Shown: positions 12,900-23,999 of the stretch, piece after piece
Layout of the letters: every line of letters starts with the position of its first letter
Position numbering within the stretch: position 1 is the stretch's first letter
Assembly (NCBI RefSeq): GCF_937616625.2
Contig: NC_065574.1
Span: forward strand, 55,518,052-55,582,051
DNA length: 64,000 nt
DNA from: Mercurialis annua
Lineage: Eukaryota > Streptophyta > Magnoliopsida > Malpighiales > Euphorbiaceae
Reading direction: 5' to 3'
The notes under the pieces: model-generated
The model's input: the letters and a program-made list of their open reading frames with translations, nothing else
The model's database searches: none
What the model was told of the DNA's origin: nothing
Program-made: the position numbers and the translations under genes

Positions 12900-13047
12900 C
12901 AAGGTTGCGTTTAATTGATTGAAAGTATTGTGAAATTCGGTCGAGTTAGCGTTATTTTCTGTTTTTGGTTTATTGTTATTAATTATCTTTCGTGGTTTAC
13001 ACTCGGTTTTCTTGTTGTTGTTTGTGTAGGGAATTTGATTTTTGTGT

Positions 13048-15216
13048 ATGCACAATACGCGACGAGCAAATCTACCACTAGAACCGTTCCAAGATAACCT
13101 CGGTAACTACAAAAGAGGTGTAAGAAGAAGAGCCCGTATACCCGAAGTTATGAATAACGAGGGAAACAATTATGATGAAGAGGGGAGGTTCAATCCTCTA
13201 ATGGATGGAGGGGAACAACAATATCCACCCGCTCCTCCATTAGGGAATGTGAACCGACCAAGGCAACAAGACCACCCAAGGGATGATCGACCCCAAGCGC
13301 ACGCACAAGTGCCAAACCAACAAAGACAAACTTTGGGTGAGTTTTTCTTGCCGGATGTGGACAATGCAACTTTTGGATGCTTCGCAATGCCGGTTCAAGC
13401 GGCAACTTTTGAGATCAAGCCAAGTACCATTCAACTTTTGGAAAATCGTTGTGCCTTCTTTGGGTTGAGTCATGAGGATCCTAATGAGCATATCGCCAAG
13501 TTTTTGGGTGTTCTAAACACATTCAAGCTTCATGGGATAACGGCGGACCAAATTAAACTTCGGATGTTACCTTTTTCCTTGAGGGACAAGGCTAGCATTT
13601 GGTTGCACTCTCTACCTAATGAGTCCATTCACAATTGGAGGGAGTTGGCTCAAGCCTTCCTTAACAAATATTTCCCTCATGGCAAGACTACAAAGTTGAC
13701 TAAAGACATACTTGAGTTTTTCCAATTTGAAGGAGAATCACTTCATGAGGCATGGGAGCGGTTCAAGGATTTACAACGAAGTGTACCCCATCATCGGCTC
13801 AATAGAGAGCATGTTATACAAATCTTCTATGATGGGACGAATGTCACTACCCGAGCCACTATCGATGCGGCTTCGGGGGGTTCACTTATGCAAAAAACCT
13901 ATGAGGAAGCCCTTGAATTGGTGGAGAAATTGGCCGTGGTTAGTAGTACTTGGGGTCCTATGGAAAGAAGAGCGCCACCTACTCAAAAGTCACTCATGAC
14001 TCTTGATCAAGTGAGGGAGATGGAGTCCATAAAAGCCGCAAATGCTTCGCTTCAAGCTCAAGTGGATGCTCTCAAGAAACAAGTCGCTCCTATGCAACGA
14101 AACGCTCCGGTGGCTTATGTTCAAGTAGGTTGTGAATTTTGTGGTGATTTTGGCCATTCGGGAGGAGAATGCTTAGTTACGGGTCAAGCCTTAAGTGAGC
14201 AAGTCAACTACATCGGGGGACAAAGGCAAGCTAATGACCCCTACTCTAACACCTACAGCCCCGGATGGAGGAATCATCCAAACTTCGGGTGGAGAAATCA
14301 AGAAGGGCAAGGCAATGCTCAAGGGCCTAATCAAGCGGGTCCAAGCTTCCAAGGTGGAAATAGACCTCCCCAACAACAAGGAAATTACCATCACAATCAA
14401 GGTCATGGCAACAATGCGGGTGCTAGACCTCAACATCCTCCCGGGTTTCAACCTCAAAGAAACATGGATGAAGGGAATATGCTTGCTAAGTTGATGGATG
14501 AGCTTAGAGAGATGAAGCAACTTCAAAAGAATCAAGCCGCCACTAATCAAATGCTTGAGACTCAAATCTCTCAACTTGCTATCAATCTTCAAGGTAGACC
14601 ACAAGGGGGATTGCCATCTACTACGGAGAACAACCCTAGAGAACATGTTAAGGCGGTAGAGCTCCGAAGCGGGAGAAACCTTGAGAAAGCCAATGGAAAG
14701 AGGCAAGTTGTCGAGGAGGATGAACCTCAAGTGGTAATTGACATAGCAAGTTCAAGTCAAGAGTTGCCAAAGGAATGTGAGGAAGTGGTTGTCGAGGTTG
14801 AAGAGCCCTATGTGAGGCCACCACCGCCGCCACCGTTTGTACCACCGGTTCCATTCCCAAGCCGGTTAAGGAAAGCTCAAGGGAACGAAAAGTTTCATAA
14901 GTTCCTTGAGATTTTCAAGAAGTTGCAAATTAATCTAAGCTTGGCGGACGCACTAAGGGAGATGCCCCAATATGCAAAATTCTTGAAAGATATAATTATG
15001 AACAAGCGTAGTTGGGAGCAAGGTGGGACAATACCGCTCACGGAAAATTGTAGTTCCATAATCCAAAGCACCCTACCAACAAAGCTTAAGGATCCAGGGA
15101 GTTTTTCTATACCTTGCACTATAGGAAATATGAATGCTATAAATTGCTTGTGTGATCTTGGGGCAAGTATTAACTTGATGCCATTGTTTCTTTTTAGGTC
15201 TTTGTTTGGTGATTGA
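13048..15216 (+). CDS. gag: Retrotransposon Gag polyprotein ending just inside the protease
   Basis: Open frame of 722 residues, starting at the ATG of MHNTRRANLPLEP. Visible in order: a basic, Pro/Gln-rich N-terminus; the Ty3/gypsy gag domain at about residues 140-290 (ASIWLHSLP, FLNKYFPHGK, LHEAWERFKDL); a coiled-coil-like stretch; a zinc knuckle CEFCGDFGHSGGEC (C-x2-C-x4-H-x4-C); a Gln/Asn/Gly-rich stretch; a second helical segment (MDELREMKQLQKNQ); a proline run; and the start of the aspartic protease (CDLGASINLMP). The stop codon TGA is the first three bases of the 3' LTR, so the frame ends where pol was lost. The intact frame and the near-identical LTRs argue for a young copy. Gag would form the virus-like particle and bind genomic RNA. 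Confidence 0.9.
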   Translation: MHNTRRANLPLEPFQDNLGNYKRGVRRRARIPEVMNNEGNNYDEEGRFNPLMDGGEQQYPPAPPLGNVNRPRQQDHPRDDRPQAHAQVPNQQRQTLGEFFLPDVDNATFGCFAMPVQAATFEIKPSTIQLLENRCAFFGLSHEDPNEHIAKFLGVLNTFKLHGITADQIKLRMLPFSLRDKASIWLHSLPNESIHNWRELAQAFLNKYFPHGKTTKLTKDILEFFQFEGESLHEAWERFKDLQRSVPHHRLNREHVIQIFYDGTNVTTRATIDAASGGSLMQKTYEEALELVEKLAVVSSTWGPMERRAPPTQKSLMTLDQVREMESIKAANASLQAQVDALKKQVAPMQRNAPVAYVQVGCEFCGDFGHSGGECLVTGQALSEQVNYIGGQRQANDPYSNTYSPGWRNHPNFGWRNQEGQGNAQGPNQAGPSFQGGNRPPQQQGNYHHNQGHGNNAGARPQHPPGFQPQRNMDEGNMLAKLMDELREMKQLQKNQAATNQMLETQISQLAINLQGRPQGGLPSTTENNPREHVKAVELRSGRNLEKANGKRQVVEEDEPQVVIDIASSSQELPKECEEVVVEVEEPYVRPPPPPPFVPPVPFPSRLRKAQGNEKFHKFLEIFKKLQINLSLADALREMPQYAKFLKDIIMNKRSWEQGGTIPLTENCSSIIQSTLPTKLKDPGSFSIPCTIGNMNAINCLCDLGASINLMPLFLFRSLFGD

Positions 15217-16671
15217 TAGGTGCATTTTACACCTATGTTTAGGAGTTGTTTTCGCTTGTTTTTAGTATACTTTGAAGCGCTTTTTCCCCGTATTGGTGTG
15301 CTTATTTTGTGTATTAGTGTTTCAGGTAAAATGAAGCAATGCGAAGTGTTTTGGGCTTAAAGAATGAAGAAATCAAGTATCGGAATAGGAGCGAGTTGAA
15401 AGAGCGAAGAAACGAGCAAGATATGGGCGTTTAAAGGAGGGGCTCGATCGAGCCCTTCACTTATGAAGGAAGGCTCGATCGAGCCCTATGAACAAAGCTG
15501 TCCAGAAGTTTCTTCAAGGCATAAGGCTCGATCGAGCCCTCACTCTTAAGTGGATGGCTCGATCGAGGCCCTTAAAAAGAAGCTCAGAATTTGAATTTCG
15601 AGACAAGACAAAACTCAAGGGCTCAATTTCTATTTTAGGCCCAACACTCCTTAGAAGGGTGTCCTTTGTTTACCTCATTTGTAACCCATATAAATAGCAC
15701 ATTATCTTTTTTAGGGTAGAAGAAGTTGTAGACATTTTGGATTATTCTCTAGTTTTTACCTTTTTTAGATTAGCCATCTTCTCCTTGGAGATTCCTCCAT
15801 TGTTGGAGCTTGATGCAAGTTTTATTTGCTTTATGATAACAAGATCTTCATTTTTATTACAAGCTACTTATTGTGAATCTTCATTATCTTTATGTTTGTC
15901 TGTTCTACTTATTTAATCAAGGTAATTCTTCTTACTTTAATGTTCTACTTTGCTCATTATTTGATTGTTTGTGTTAATCTAAATATGAGTAGCTAAATTT
16001 CCTTTGTTAGGGGGTTAGTATGATAATTTAGGGGTTTGATTGATTGGTTGGTCCTTAGTGTTGTATGCTTTTGTTTCTTTCCTATTACTCATTGCTTGAT
16101 TAGGATTAGCTACCTTAATCAATGTCATAGTTTGATTGACGCACCGAGAGGTGGTTGATTAGATCGACCTTTAGGTTAGAAAACCTAGATTTTAGAGCTC
16201 CACGAGAGTGGGTTTGAACCTAGGTGACCTTGGAGCGGATTGATTAATCGTTTGATATTGATTTAGTTTGCCTTGTAACACGAGAGTGAGCTTGGTGTGA
16301 TTGAATGACTAGATAGCGGTTTTGGCATTCCTTGAGGCTCGAGAGAGCGGGAATGACGTTTTTAGGCCTCGCTCGGTCCTTAGTAGTTTACACTTGACCA
16401 ATCATGATTGCATAACCTAGGTTGGATTACTAACTCCTTGACATTCCCCTTTTATTGAATTAGATTCTTGATAATTAATTCTCTTTACTTGTTTAAATTG
16501 CAATTTCACGTTAGTTTAATTCTTAGTTAGTAATTGGATACTTGAACCTTCAATTGATCGTTGCTTTCCGAATTGAATTTCCAATTACGTGTTCGCTCAC
16601 TTTAAACCTCTTGTCTTCGTGGGATCGATTCCGTATTTCCGGATTACTACAAGTTAGTATTTTTGCTAACA
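15214..16671 (+). repeat. 3' LTR of the Athila-like element
   Basis: 1458 bp with the same TGATAGGTGC start and GCTAACA end as the 5' LTR. Its left neighbour is protease-coding sequence rather than a polypurine tract. The fourth palindrome is altered (GGCTCGATCGAGGCC). Confidence 0.93.
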
Positions 16672-17724
16672 GTGACTAACCTCTTTAATGATCGAAAGAA
16701 GAAAGTCCAGAAATTTATTGATTAGAACAAGCCTACAATCAATCAAACACCATAGCTAATGAAATTAAAACGAAAACACCAAGGAACCAATGAATTAAAT
16801 AGTGAAAACTAAATTGGAAACACTTACCAGTTGTCATGGACACCAATAATCAGAGGAAAATTGCCTAGGAATAGCTTAGAATGAGTTTAGGGTTTTAAAA
16901 ATTAGATAAGGCATGTTTAGGTGGAGTAAAAGTCTATTTAAAGCCTTCAAAACGTACCCAGCCGGTTCTATGGCCGGTTCTGCCCAGTAGAACCGGTTAT
17001 AGAACCGGTTTACCCACTGAAACCTAAAAAACAAAGTGGACCGGACCTACGATCGGTTCTACCCAGCAGGTCCGTTTCACAGGTCCGCTTGGCCCGAAAA
17101 AGGGTGAAAACAACGATTCAAACGGTGGAAAGAACGATAATCCTCTTAGGTACAACATATCAAAAAGTCAGCCCGATCCGACAGTTCAATTGGGAGATAT
17201 GGACGTTTTAGTACAACTTGACAGATTTGGAAAACATGTAAACATTGTTTCGATAACAACCCGGAAATAAAATCAATTCAACATCAAATACTTAGAGGCT
17301 CAAGGGGTTTTTGACGGATTAGTTCCTACGAAACATAAGAAATTCCAATTTTGTGCCTGTTTTAAAAAAAATACCTATTTTGTGCCTCGACTCACCCAAT
17401 CCGCATTTTTAAAATACGGATTGGGTGAGCAATCCGCATTCTCGAAATGCAGATTGATGTTAACAGCAATCTGCATTTTAAGAATGCGGATTGTATGCTA
17501 AATAGTTTGGTAAAGTATATAATTTCATCCCTAGCTTAAATCAATAGTTTATTAGTTCCTTTTTACTTTTGTTTTTATTATAAATATGGAATATGGTTAA
17601 TAATTTTCTCAATCTTTCATTTTTTTTAACTTATACAATCTATCTTATAAACTTTTTTTTAAACTTAACAATCAAATATTCAATTAAACTCAATTACTTA
17701 CGTATTATTTAAGTATAAAATTAA

Positions 17725-18032
17725 GGGTTAATGCCATAAAAATTCACCAACTTTACATGTTTTCTCATTTTAATCACGTAATTTAAATTTTCTCATTTTC
17801 ATGCACGAACTATCACTTTTTCTCAAATTCATGCACGGTGCTGAGGTGTCACGACTCCATTGGTGTAATTTGCTGAGGTGGAGGTTATTTTACACCAATG
17901 AATGAGTGTCACCTCAGCACCGTGTATGAATTTGAGAAAAAGTGGTAGTTCGTGCATGAAAATGAGAAAATTTAAACTTCGTGATTAAAATGAGAAAACA
18001 TGTAAAGTTCGTGATTTTTTTTATATTAACCC
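17725..18032. mobile_element. MITE nested in the left arm of the fold-back element
   Basis: 308 bp with perfect 9-bp target duplications TAAAATTAA (17716-17724 and 18033-18041) and inverted ends GGGTTAAT / ATTAACCC. The body is itself a hairpin: CTCATTTTCATGCACGAACT and its inverse are both present, around a GCTGAGGTG/CACCTCAGC core. The opposite arm of the host element lacks the insertion. Related sequence recurs near 53690-53860 and 59880-60065. Confidence 0.85.
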
Positions 18033-18276
18033 TAAAATTAATCTATATGTGTCCGAAAAAGTAGATCGTAATTATAGAAATTTAGAATTTAAATTTGAGA
18101 ATTTAAATTTTAATAATCGGTTTTAAACGAAACAAATGAAGTTTAGAAGGTAAATATATTAAAAATTAATATATCAAAGTACATCTCTAAATGTAGATTT
18201 AAATATTTCGGATAAAATATCGAACTTAAAATGTCAAAATTTAAAATTTTAACATAATATAAAACTATATAAATTA

Positions 18277-18278
<2 letters not shown>

Positions 18279-18313
<35 letters not shown>
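18279..18313. repeat. AT dinucleotide microsatellite
   Basis: About 17 AT units at the centre of the fold-back element. Confidence 0.9.
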
Positions 18314-18317
<4 letters not shown>

Positions 18318-19272
18318 AAAAAAATAAAAAGATGAGAGACGGTGGGTACAATGGGTGAAGAAAGTATAAAGGTTAAATTGATTTTTTTTTTTTAGTTTTA
18401 TTTATTTATTTATTATATATATCTTAATTTATATAGTTTTACATTATGTCAAATTTTTTAAATTTCGACATTTTAATTTCGAGGTTTTATCCAAAACTTT
18501 TAACTCTACATTTAGAGATGTACTTTGATATATTAATTTTAATATATTTACCTTCTAAACTTCATTTGTTTCGTTTAAAACCGATTATTAAAATTCAAAT
18601 TCTCAAATTTAAATTTTAAATTTTTATAATTACGACCTACTTTTTCGGACACCTATAAATTAATTTTACACTTAAATAATATGTAAGTAATTGAGTTTAA
18701 TTGAATATTTGATTGTTAAGTTAAAAAAGTTTATAAGATAGATTGTATAAGTTAAAAAAATGAAGGATTGAAAAAATTATTAACCATATTCCATATTTAT
18801 AATAAAAACAAAACTAAGAAGAAACTAATAAACTATTGATTTAAGCTAAGGATGAAATCATATATTTTACCAAACCATTTAACATACAATCCGCATTCTT
18901 CAAATGGGGATTGCTGTTAATATCAAGAATACGGATTGCCCATTTTGGGTGGGTCCAGACACAAAAAAGTATTTTTTTTTTTTAAAACAGGCATACAATT
19001 AGAATTTCTTATGTCTCGTAGGAACTAATCCGTCAAAAATCCGAGGCTGAAGAGTACACATAAATCACTTAATATGACACAATCAAGGTACCACATATTC
19101 TAACCCGAACATATATCAATTTGAAAATAAGTTGGAATCACAACGAGAACATGTCAAAGCGAACCATAACCAAAGCCCATCACAAACCAAACTTTAAACG
19201 AATAACCAAACCACCAAAACAAGTAGGAAAACATGGGTATTACGATATACTAATTTAGACTGTCACATTACT

Positions 19273-19742
19273 ATATATCTTTATTGAGTCTCACAATCAC
19301 GGATGATGTGGTCGAGATATTGAGTTGTGAATGGTGAATTTTAATAAAGCAACCCAAAATTAGAGTGAAACCAATGAATTACTCATTATAGTTATTAATT
19401 TATATTTGATAAACCTGAAAAGCAGAAGTAGAAGAAAATAACTATTAAATATCTTTAATGATTAGTTTTTTTCAACAAAGATAGACCTGCTCTAATTGTT
19501 AGCGGATATTAGCGGGAGTTAATTTAGAAATTTATTTTTAATTCAGCCAACTGGCCTGTCGAGTCTAAGACCTGTGTAAGAGCTTTGCCAGCCAGGCAAA
19601 AGCTTATTTGATGATTAGTTTATTCGAATTTCATATCTAAAGTTCTTGAAGAATTAAGGTTATGGTTAGATTAATGAAGTATATTTGAAATGGAGTGAAA
19701 GAGGCGGCGAGCAATATGGGAACCTAATATACTTGGTTTTTC
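19273..19742. other. Intergenic stretch, nothing recognised
   Basis: Sequence between two solo LTRs. It contains a short imperfect hairpin near 19550-19600 (CCAACTGGCCTG ... GCCAGCCAGGC). No gene is supported. Confidence 0.35.
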
Positions 19743-19747
19743 TTAGA

Positions 19748-21635
19748 TGTAACACCCCAAAAATTTTAGGTTATTAGTTAAGCTACGTGGATTAATTTTA
19801 TAGAATTAGGAATACATAAATTAAATTTAAGCTTAAATTTAATTTATACGAATTCCTAAAAATATATTGAGGTTATAGGAGGTTAAAATTTAAATTTTAA
19901 TAAACAAAATTAATTGGGACTAAGGAAATGATTATAAATTAAAATAAAATAATTTATAAGTCACGAGCGAATATTTTTTATGTTAATATTCGCGATATAT
20001 TTTTAAAAAGCTATCGTCAAAATTTCATGCGATTTAGACGTAGTTTTAAAAGTCCCATTTGATTGAGCGGGACCTTAGTTATCGTTTTTTATTTTTAGAA
20101 AATAATATATAAGTCTGATGCGAATAAAAATTTTATTTTTACGTTTTATATTTTATTGGAATTTTGGATAAAATTTCACGAAATTTAAAATTTGTTTGCA
20201 TAAAAGCTACAAACGAATAATTAAAAATTTGGGTCAATATGACGCGTTGGCCACAAGGACCAAGTTATCAATTAACCAAGAGTATATATTTCATTTCATT
20301 TGAAAAGAGTAACACAAAAACTCTTTTCTTTTAAAATCAAAAGAAAGATTGAGCTGCTTATGCTCTGAGAGGCTATGAAATCTAGGGTTTCAATTCGTTT
20401 CTCATTTCTAACTCTAATTCTTTAACTATTCCTCGATTAATCAAGGTGGTAATCCCATATTCTACGTTTAATTCGCTATATTTTGATTATATATTCGATC
20501 ATTAGCGGTTATTGAACCGATCGATCGAATTATACACCCGAATTGTGTTTGGAGTGCGTATATATGTAATAGGATATGAAATTAGTGTTTTTAAGCATCT
20601 AGAGTAGGTCGGAAAGGCCCGAAGGGCTAACTCCGGGACTGTGCGAAAGAACAGCCCACTATGCGCGAGCACAGTGAGCTGTGCGACCGCACAACATAAT
20701 ATATGGGCGCACAACATGAGAATGTTGTGTGACTTAAAAACTTAAGATGTGCGACTGTACGACCAATGATGTGCGGGCACACAACGGCTTTGACGAAGGG
20801 GAATTCGAGGACTTCTCTAGGGCGATTTCGAGGGGCTTTTGCCCAATAGCTCGACATGTTTTGAGAAATGGTATCAATAACCTGGTGGAATTTTTCGTGA
20901 CTGTGCCATATAATATTGGTAACTCGATTGATATTCTCGGAACCATGCCACTTGGATTAAGTTATATTTGATTCAATATGGTTTGATATGAGTGTAGCGT
21001 GTGTACTTTGGATTAGGGTTTCGATCAGATTGAATATTTGGCTTATAAATGATTTTTATATGCGATCGTATTTTATTTAATATGCATGAGTAAAGAGAAC
21101 TCACTCAAAAATATTTATATTTTTGCCCCCTCCCCCAATGTTTCCTTTCAGGTTATAGAACTACGAGGTCATACTCCACAATAATTCTGGAAGTCCTCGT
21201 CTATATCTCTAGAGCTGCAAGTAATTGGATATCGGAAAGTATATCTTTCTGTTTTTAGTAGTTCACTATATTTTGATAAACTCTTATTTGAACTAATGTA
21301 TATGTATATGTTTGAAAAGATGCGCGTGTTTCTAAAATGATTTTACCACTCGTTTAAAGTGTTACACTGTATTATATTTTAGCATTGTATTGGGAACTGA
21401 GCAAGTACGTCATATGAGATTGATATTTGCGCTCTAGTTTCTAAAATACAATCATGGTTTTAGGATCGCGTTTTCAATAAAGGTTTTCATTAAGTGTTTC
21501 TGCAGCGAGGTTATGATTTCAAAATGCGAAAAATTAGTAAAGGTTTTTAGGCTTGCTATGAGTTTTGGAGCAATCACTCCTATTCCATAGCGCCGGTCTC
21601 GGCTTAAGATTTTGGGTGAAATTCGGGTCGAGACA
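19748..21635 (+). mobile_element. Solo LTR of a Ty3/gypsy (chromovirus-like) retrotransposon
   Basis: 1888 bp, TGTAACACCCC ... GGTCGAGACA, with a perfect 5-bp target duplication TTAGA (19743-19747 and 21636-21640). A TATA-like GAGTATATATTT lies near 20280. A cluster of GTGCG...CGCAC half-palindromes occupies 20640-20775. No primer site or internal region follows, so the element has collapsed to one LTR. Confidence 0.85.
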
Positions 21636-21714
21636 TTAGATTTCTGGCAATGCGATGACTTGAATTGAAATGGAGTCACCACTTATCTTTGCTAGGACTA
21701 CTTTTTATAATGAC

Positions 21715-22159
21715 TGTTATATTTTTCCCACTCATATTGATGCATAAGATATGCACATGAGATCAAAAGAATCGAATTCGTGGACACAATTAACTCTTGT
21801 AATTCACAATTTATAAAAATTATATATGTACAAAAGTACCCCAATTATGAATATTATATTATACAAGTAATAGCAAATAGAATCTCTAATCACAACACGT
21901 GGATAAATTAAAGTAACTAGAAAATTGAAGTAACTGAAGACCTGGTAAACATGCATCAAAGCAATAAAACTCATATATAACTCTTATTGATCGATCATGG
22001 CAATCAAGGAACACATACTCCTAAACAAGACTCTAATCATGAATTTCTAGCAAATAACACATAATATTGATTTTATTCCAATTACATGCACAAAGCCTAA
22101 AACTATATGTATATATGATACTATTTTTATTAATTTACCGTCTCGAATGTCTAATGCAA
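21715..22159 (-). repeat. Repeat X, left part (LTR-like, interrupted by a solo LTR)
   Basis: Resembles 40395-40790 along most of its length. Shared landmarks are CGA(A/G)TTCGTGGA, AAACATGCAT, TTTTATTCCAATTGCATG-like sequence and the phrase before the insertion site. It continues at 23588 after the inserted LTR. It is probably part of a retroelement LTR, but the class is not established. Confidence 0.45.
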
Positions 22160-23587
22160 TGTTGATAACATACCGCAAATGCAAGGTATCGAACAACTAG
22201 TAAAAATCGGAAGTCTAAGTATCGACCATAAACACAAAATGATCCAATCACCAATTTCAATTATATTATAACTATTTAGCGATAAAACGGGTATATTTGG
22301 ATTCTAAATTAACTAAATTTATGAAACTTAAATAACAATCAAATGAACAAATAAACTAAATTAACAATTAAAATAGCAAACAATTAAACAATTATCTAAA
22401 TTAGGGTTTAAACAATAAGATCAAGTGGTGATGTTATATTATAAGATTATCAAATTCATGGATTATAGATTTTTAAGCAATTTAATCAAAATTTAAGCTA
22501 TTCGAAAACACCAATCCTTCTCTCTTAAGTCTAAAATCGGAAAAACTATAAATTAATTAATTAACGAACACCTAACTTACTATCGTGTTATTAATCATGT
22601 AATTAATTAACTAAAATACAATTATTAAGAGATACCTAATTAATCACTCACTCTTGTGTTATGATTTCTTAGGTTCTTAATTATTGGTCTATTAAATTAA
22701 AAATCTCTCAAGTCAAGAATTCAACACAAATCTATAATTTAGATGATCAATTTAAATTACGCATTATGCACAATAAATAACAAAATGATAAATTGCTATA
22801 AATCTAAAATTCAGTCAATTAATAATTCAAACTCAAATATCAACCCTGAAAAGAGGGATTCAACTACTTGTTAATTTAACAACAATAACAAGAAAAAGAG
22901 ATGAATAAGAATTCATAATTAGAACTAAAGTACCAAAAATTGCAATCGTTGTTCTTTACTACAAGATAAATCTTCACTTTTTGTCGATATTAAAATGACT
23001 GATGAATAACTTTTATAATAAAAGTGCTAAAAATTATGATAAAGACTAAATTTTACTAAAAAAGTTTCTAACCCTAAAACTGATTATAAATCTAAGTATT
23101 TATCGAGTATAATGTGTAGTAGGAATAAAATTAAACCTAATCCAAGTCTAATTAGGAGAATTAAATCATATCACTAAAACCGGATAAAACCAAAACCATG
23201 TGAACCAACCAAAACCATTGTTAAATTCTTTAGTTTGCACTATGTCTCAATCGAGACCTTTTTTAATTGCTTCATGTCTCGAACGAGACTTAGACGTTTG
23301 TAGGAATTAAGGCATATGAAATATCGATTCTGCTTCTCAAGAGACATGATCTCGATAAAGACCTTCTTTAAATTCTCAAGTTCACACTTTTTTGCTCTAC
23401 TTTTTCGGGACTTCAACTATTCTCCGATTTCATACGCTTTTAAACTCGATTAACTCCATATTCAACATTATCAGTTCTGAAACAGGCACACACATAATAA
23501 CGCACAAAAATATCTAAAACTGCATGATAAAATATGATAATGCGAAATAAACAAACCCGAAAGATAGGAGTAATTCTACTCCTATCA
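22160..23587 (-). mobile_element. Solo LTR of the Athila/Tat-type family, minus strand
   Basis: 1428 bp. In minus it starts TGATAGGAGTAGAATT at 23587 and ends with TTATCAACA at 22160, as in the 6603 and 11419 LTRs. The flanks are TGCAA (22155-22159) and TACAA (23588-23592), four of five matching. Palindromes GTCTCAATCGAGAC (23244) and GTCTCGAACGAGAC (23276) lie in the U3-like part. Confidence 0.75.
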
Positions 23588-23592
23588 TACAA

Positions 23593-23990
23593 CTATTATT
23601 ATATTTTCATAGCAATCCTATTTTTTCAATGTGTTTAATTAACTGTAATTAATCAGGTGATTATTAGCTTTTATTAGTTAATAATGCAATTTATGGGTTC
23701 GAATCATGTTAAAAGTGGGCATGAACATACAATCAAAGCATAATAAACAATATCAACAAACCCAATAAGCAGTTTATATGTATATGATAAAAAAATCTTT
23801 TTAAACCTCAAGTTAATTTGTCAAATCTTAGGGTGCAAATGGAGACAAAAATAATGAATGTAACTTCAAAAATTGAGTTATGGACCATCTCAAGAGATTG
23901 TGGCAAAAATATAGGATCGATTTGGAGTCTGATCGAGATCAAATAGTGAAAAATAATATTATGATTGACTTGACATCTAGCTAGGTTGCC
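23593..23990. other. Repeat X right part and unassigned sequence
   Basis: The first portion continues Repeat X across the solo LTR (compare GCATGAACATACAATCAAAG with the region near 40890). The rest, including a short reverse-strand frame, resembles nothing I recognise. Confidence 0.3.
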
Positions 23991-23999
23991 ATTAATGCC

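Larger units (their letters stand above)
11419..16671 (+). mobile_element. Athila-like Ty3/gypsy LTR retrotransposon with gag but without pol
   Basis: A 5.25-kb element with two nearly identical LTRs, a tRNA-Asp primer binding site, a long open gag frame and the first motif of the protease. All of reverse transcriptase, RNase H, integrase and the polypurine tract is missing. The flanking 5-mers are GTGAT (11414-11418) and GTGAC (16672-16676), a target duplication with one mismatch. It sits in the same stack inside an older solo LTR read on the opposite strand. Confidence 0.9.
17304..19042. mobile_element. Long fold-back DNA element (MULE-type TSD)
   Basis: Two arms of several hundred bases are inverted copies of each other. 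The left end reads TTTTTGACGGATTAGTTCCT and the right end is its inverse (AGGAACTAATCCGTCAAAAA). The flanks carry GAGGCTCAA (17295-17303) and GAGGCTGAA (19043-19051), a 9-bp target duplication with one mismatch. The centre is an AT microsatellite near 18279-18313. Both arms contain AATCCGCATT motifs. There is no coding capacity. Confidence 0.8.
8803..19267 (-). mobile_element. Chromovirus-like solo LTR (~3.5 kb), disrupted by two later insertions
   Basis: On the minus strand an LTR begins TGTGACAGTCTAAATTAG at 19267 and ends GCCGGTGGTGACA at 8803, giving TG...CA ends. The flanking 5-mers ATACT (8798-8802) and TTACT (19268-19272) agree at four of five bases, consistent with an old target duplication. 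The LTR itself is 8803-11418, 16672-17303 and 19043-19267. The gaps are filled by an Athila-like retrotransposon and a fold-back element. The terminal part in minus reads like Ty3/gypsy chromovirus LTRs (CTAGGTTTATGATTTGAG, TCGGTTTTGAGTCGAG). A TATA-like TTTAAATAG lies near 16942. Family placement is by general resemblance only. Confidence 0.6.

Noticed and set aside
14191..14730. 179-codon minus-strand frame
   Set aside because: It is antisense to the gag frame and reflects its codon composition.
20502..20971. Several overlapping frames on both strands with many Cys and His codons
   Set aside because: They are produced by the GTGCG/CGCAC palindrome cluster of the solo LTR at 19748 rather than by a gene.
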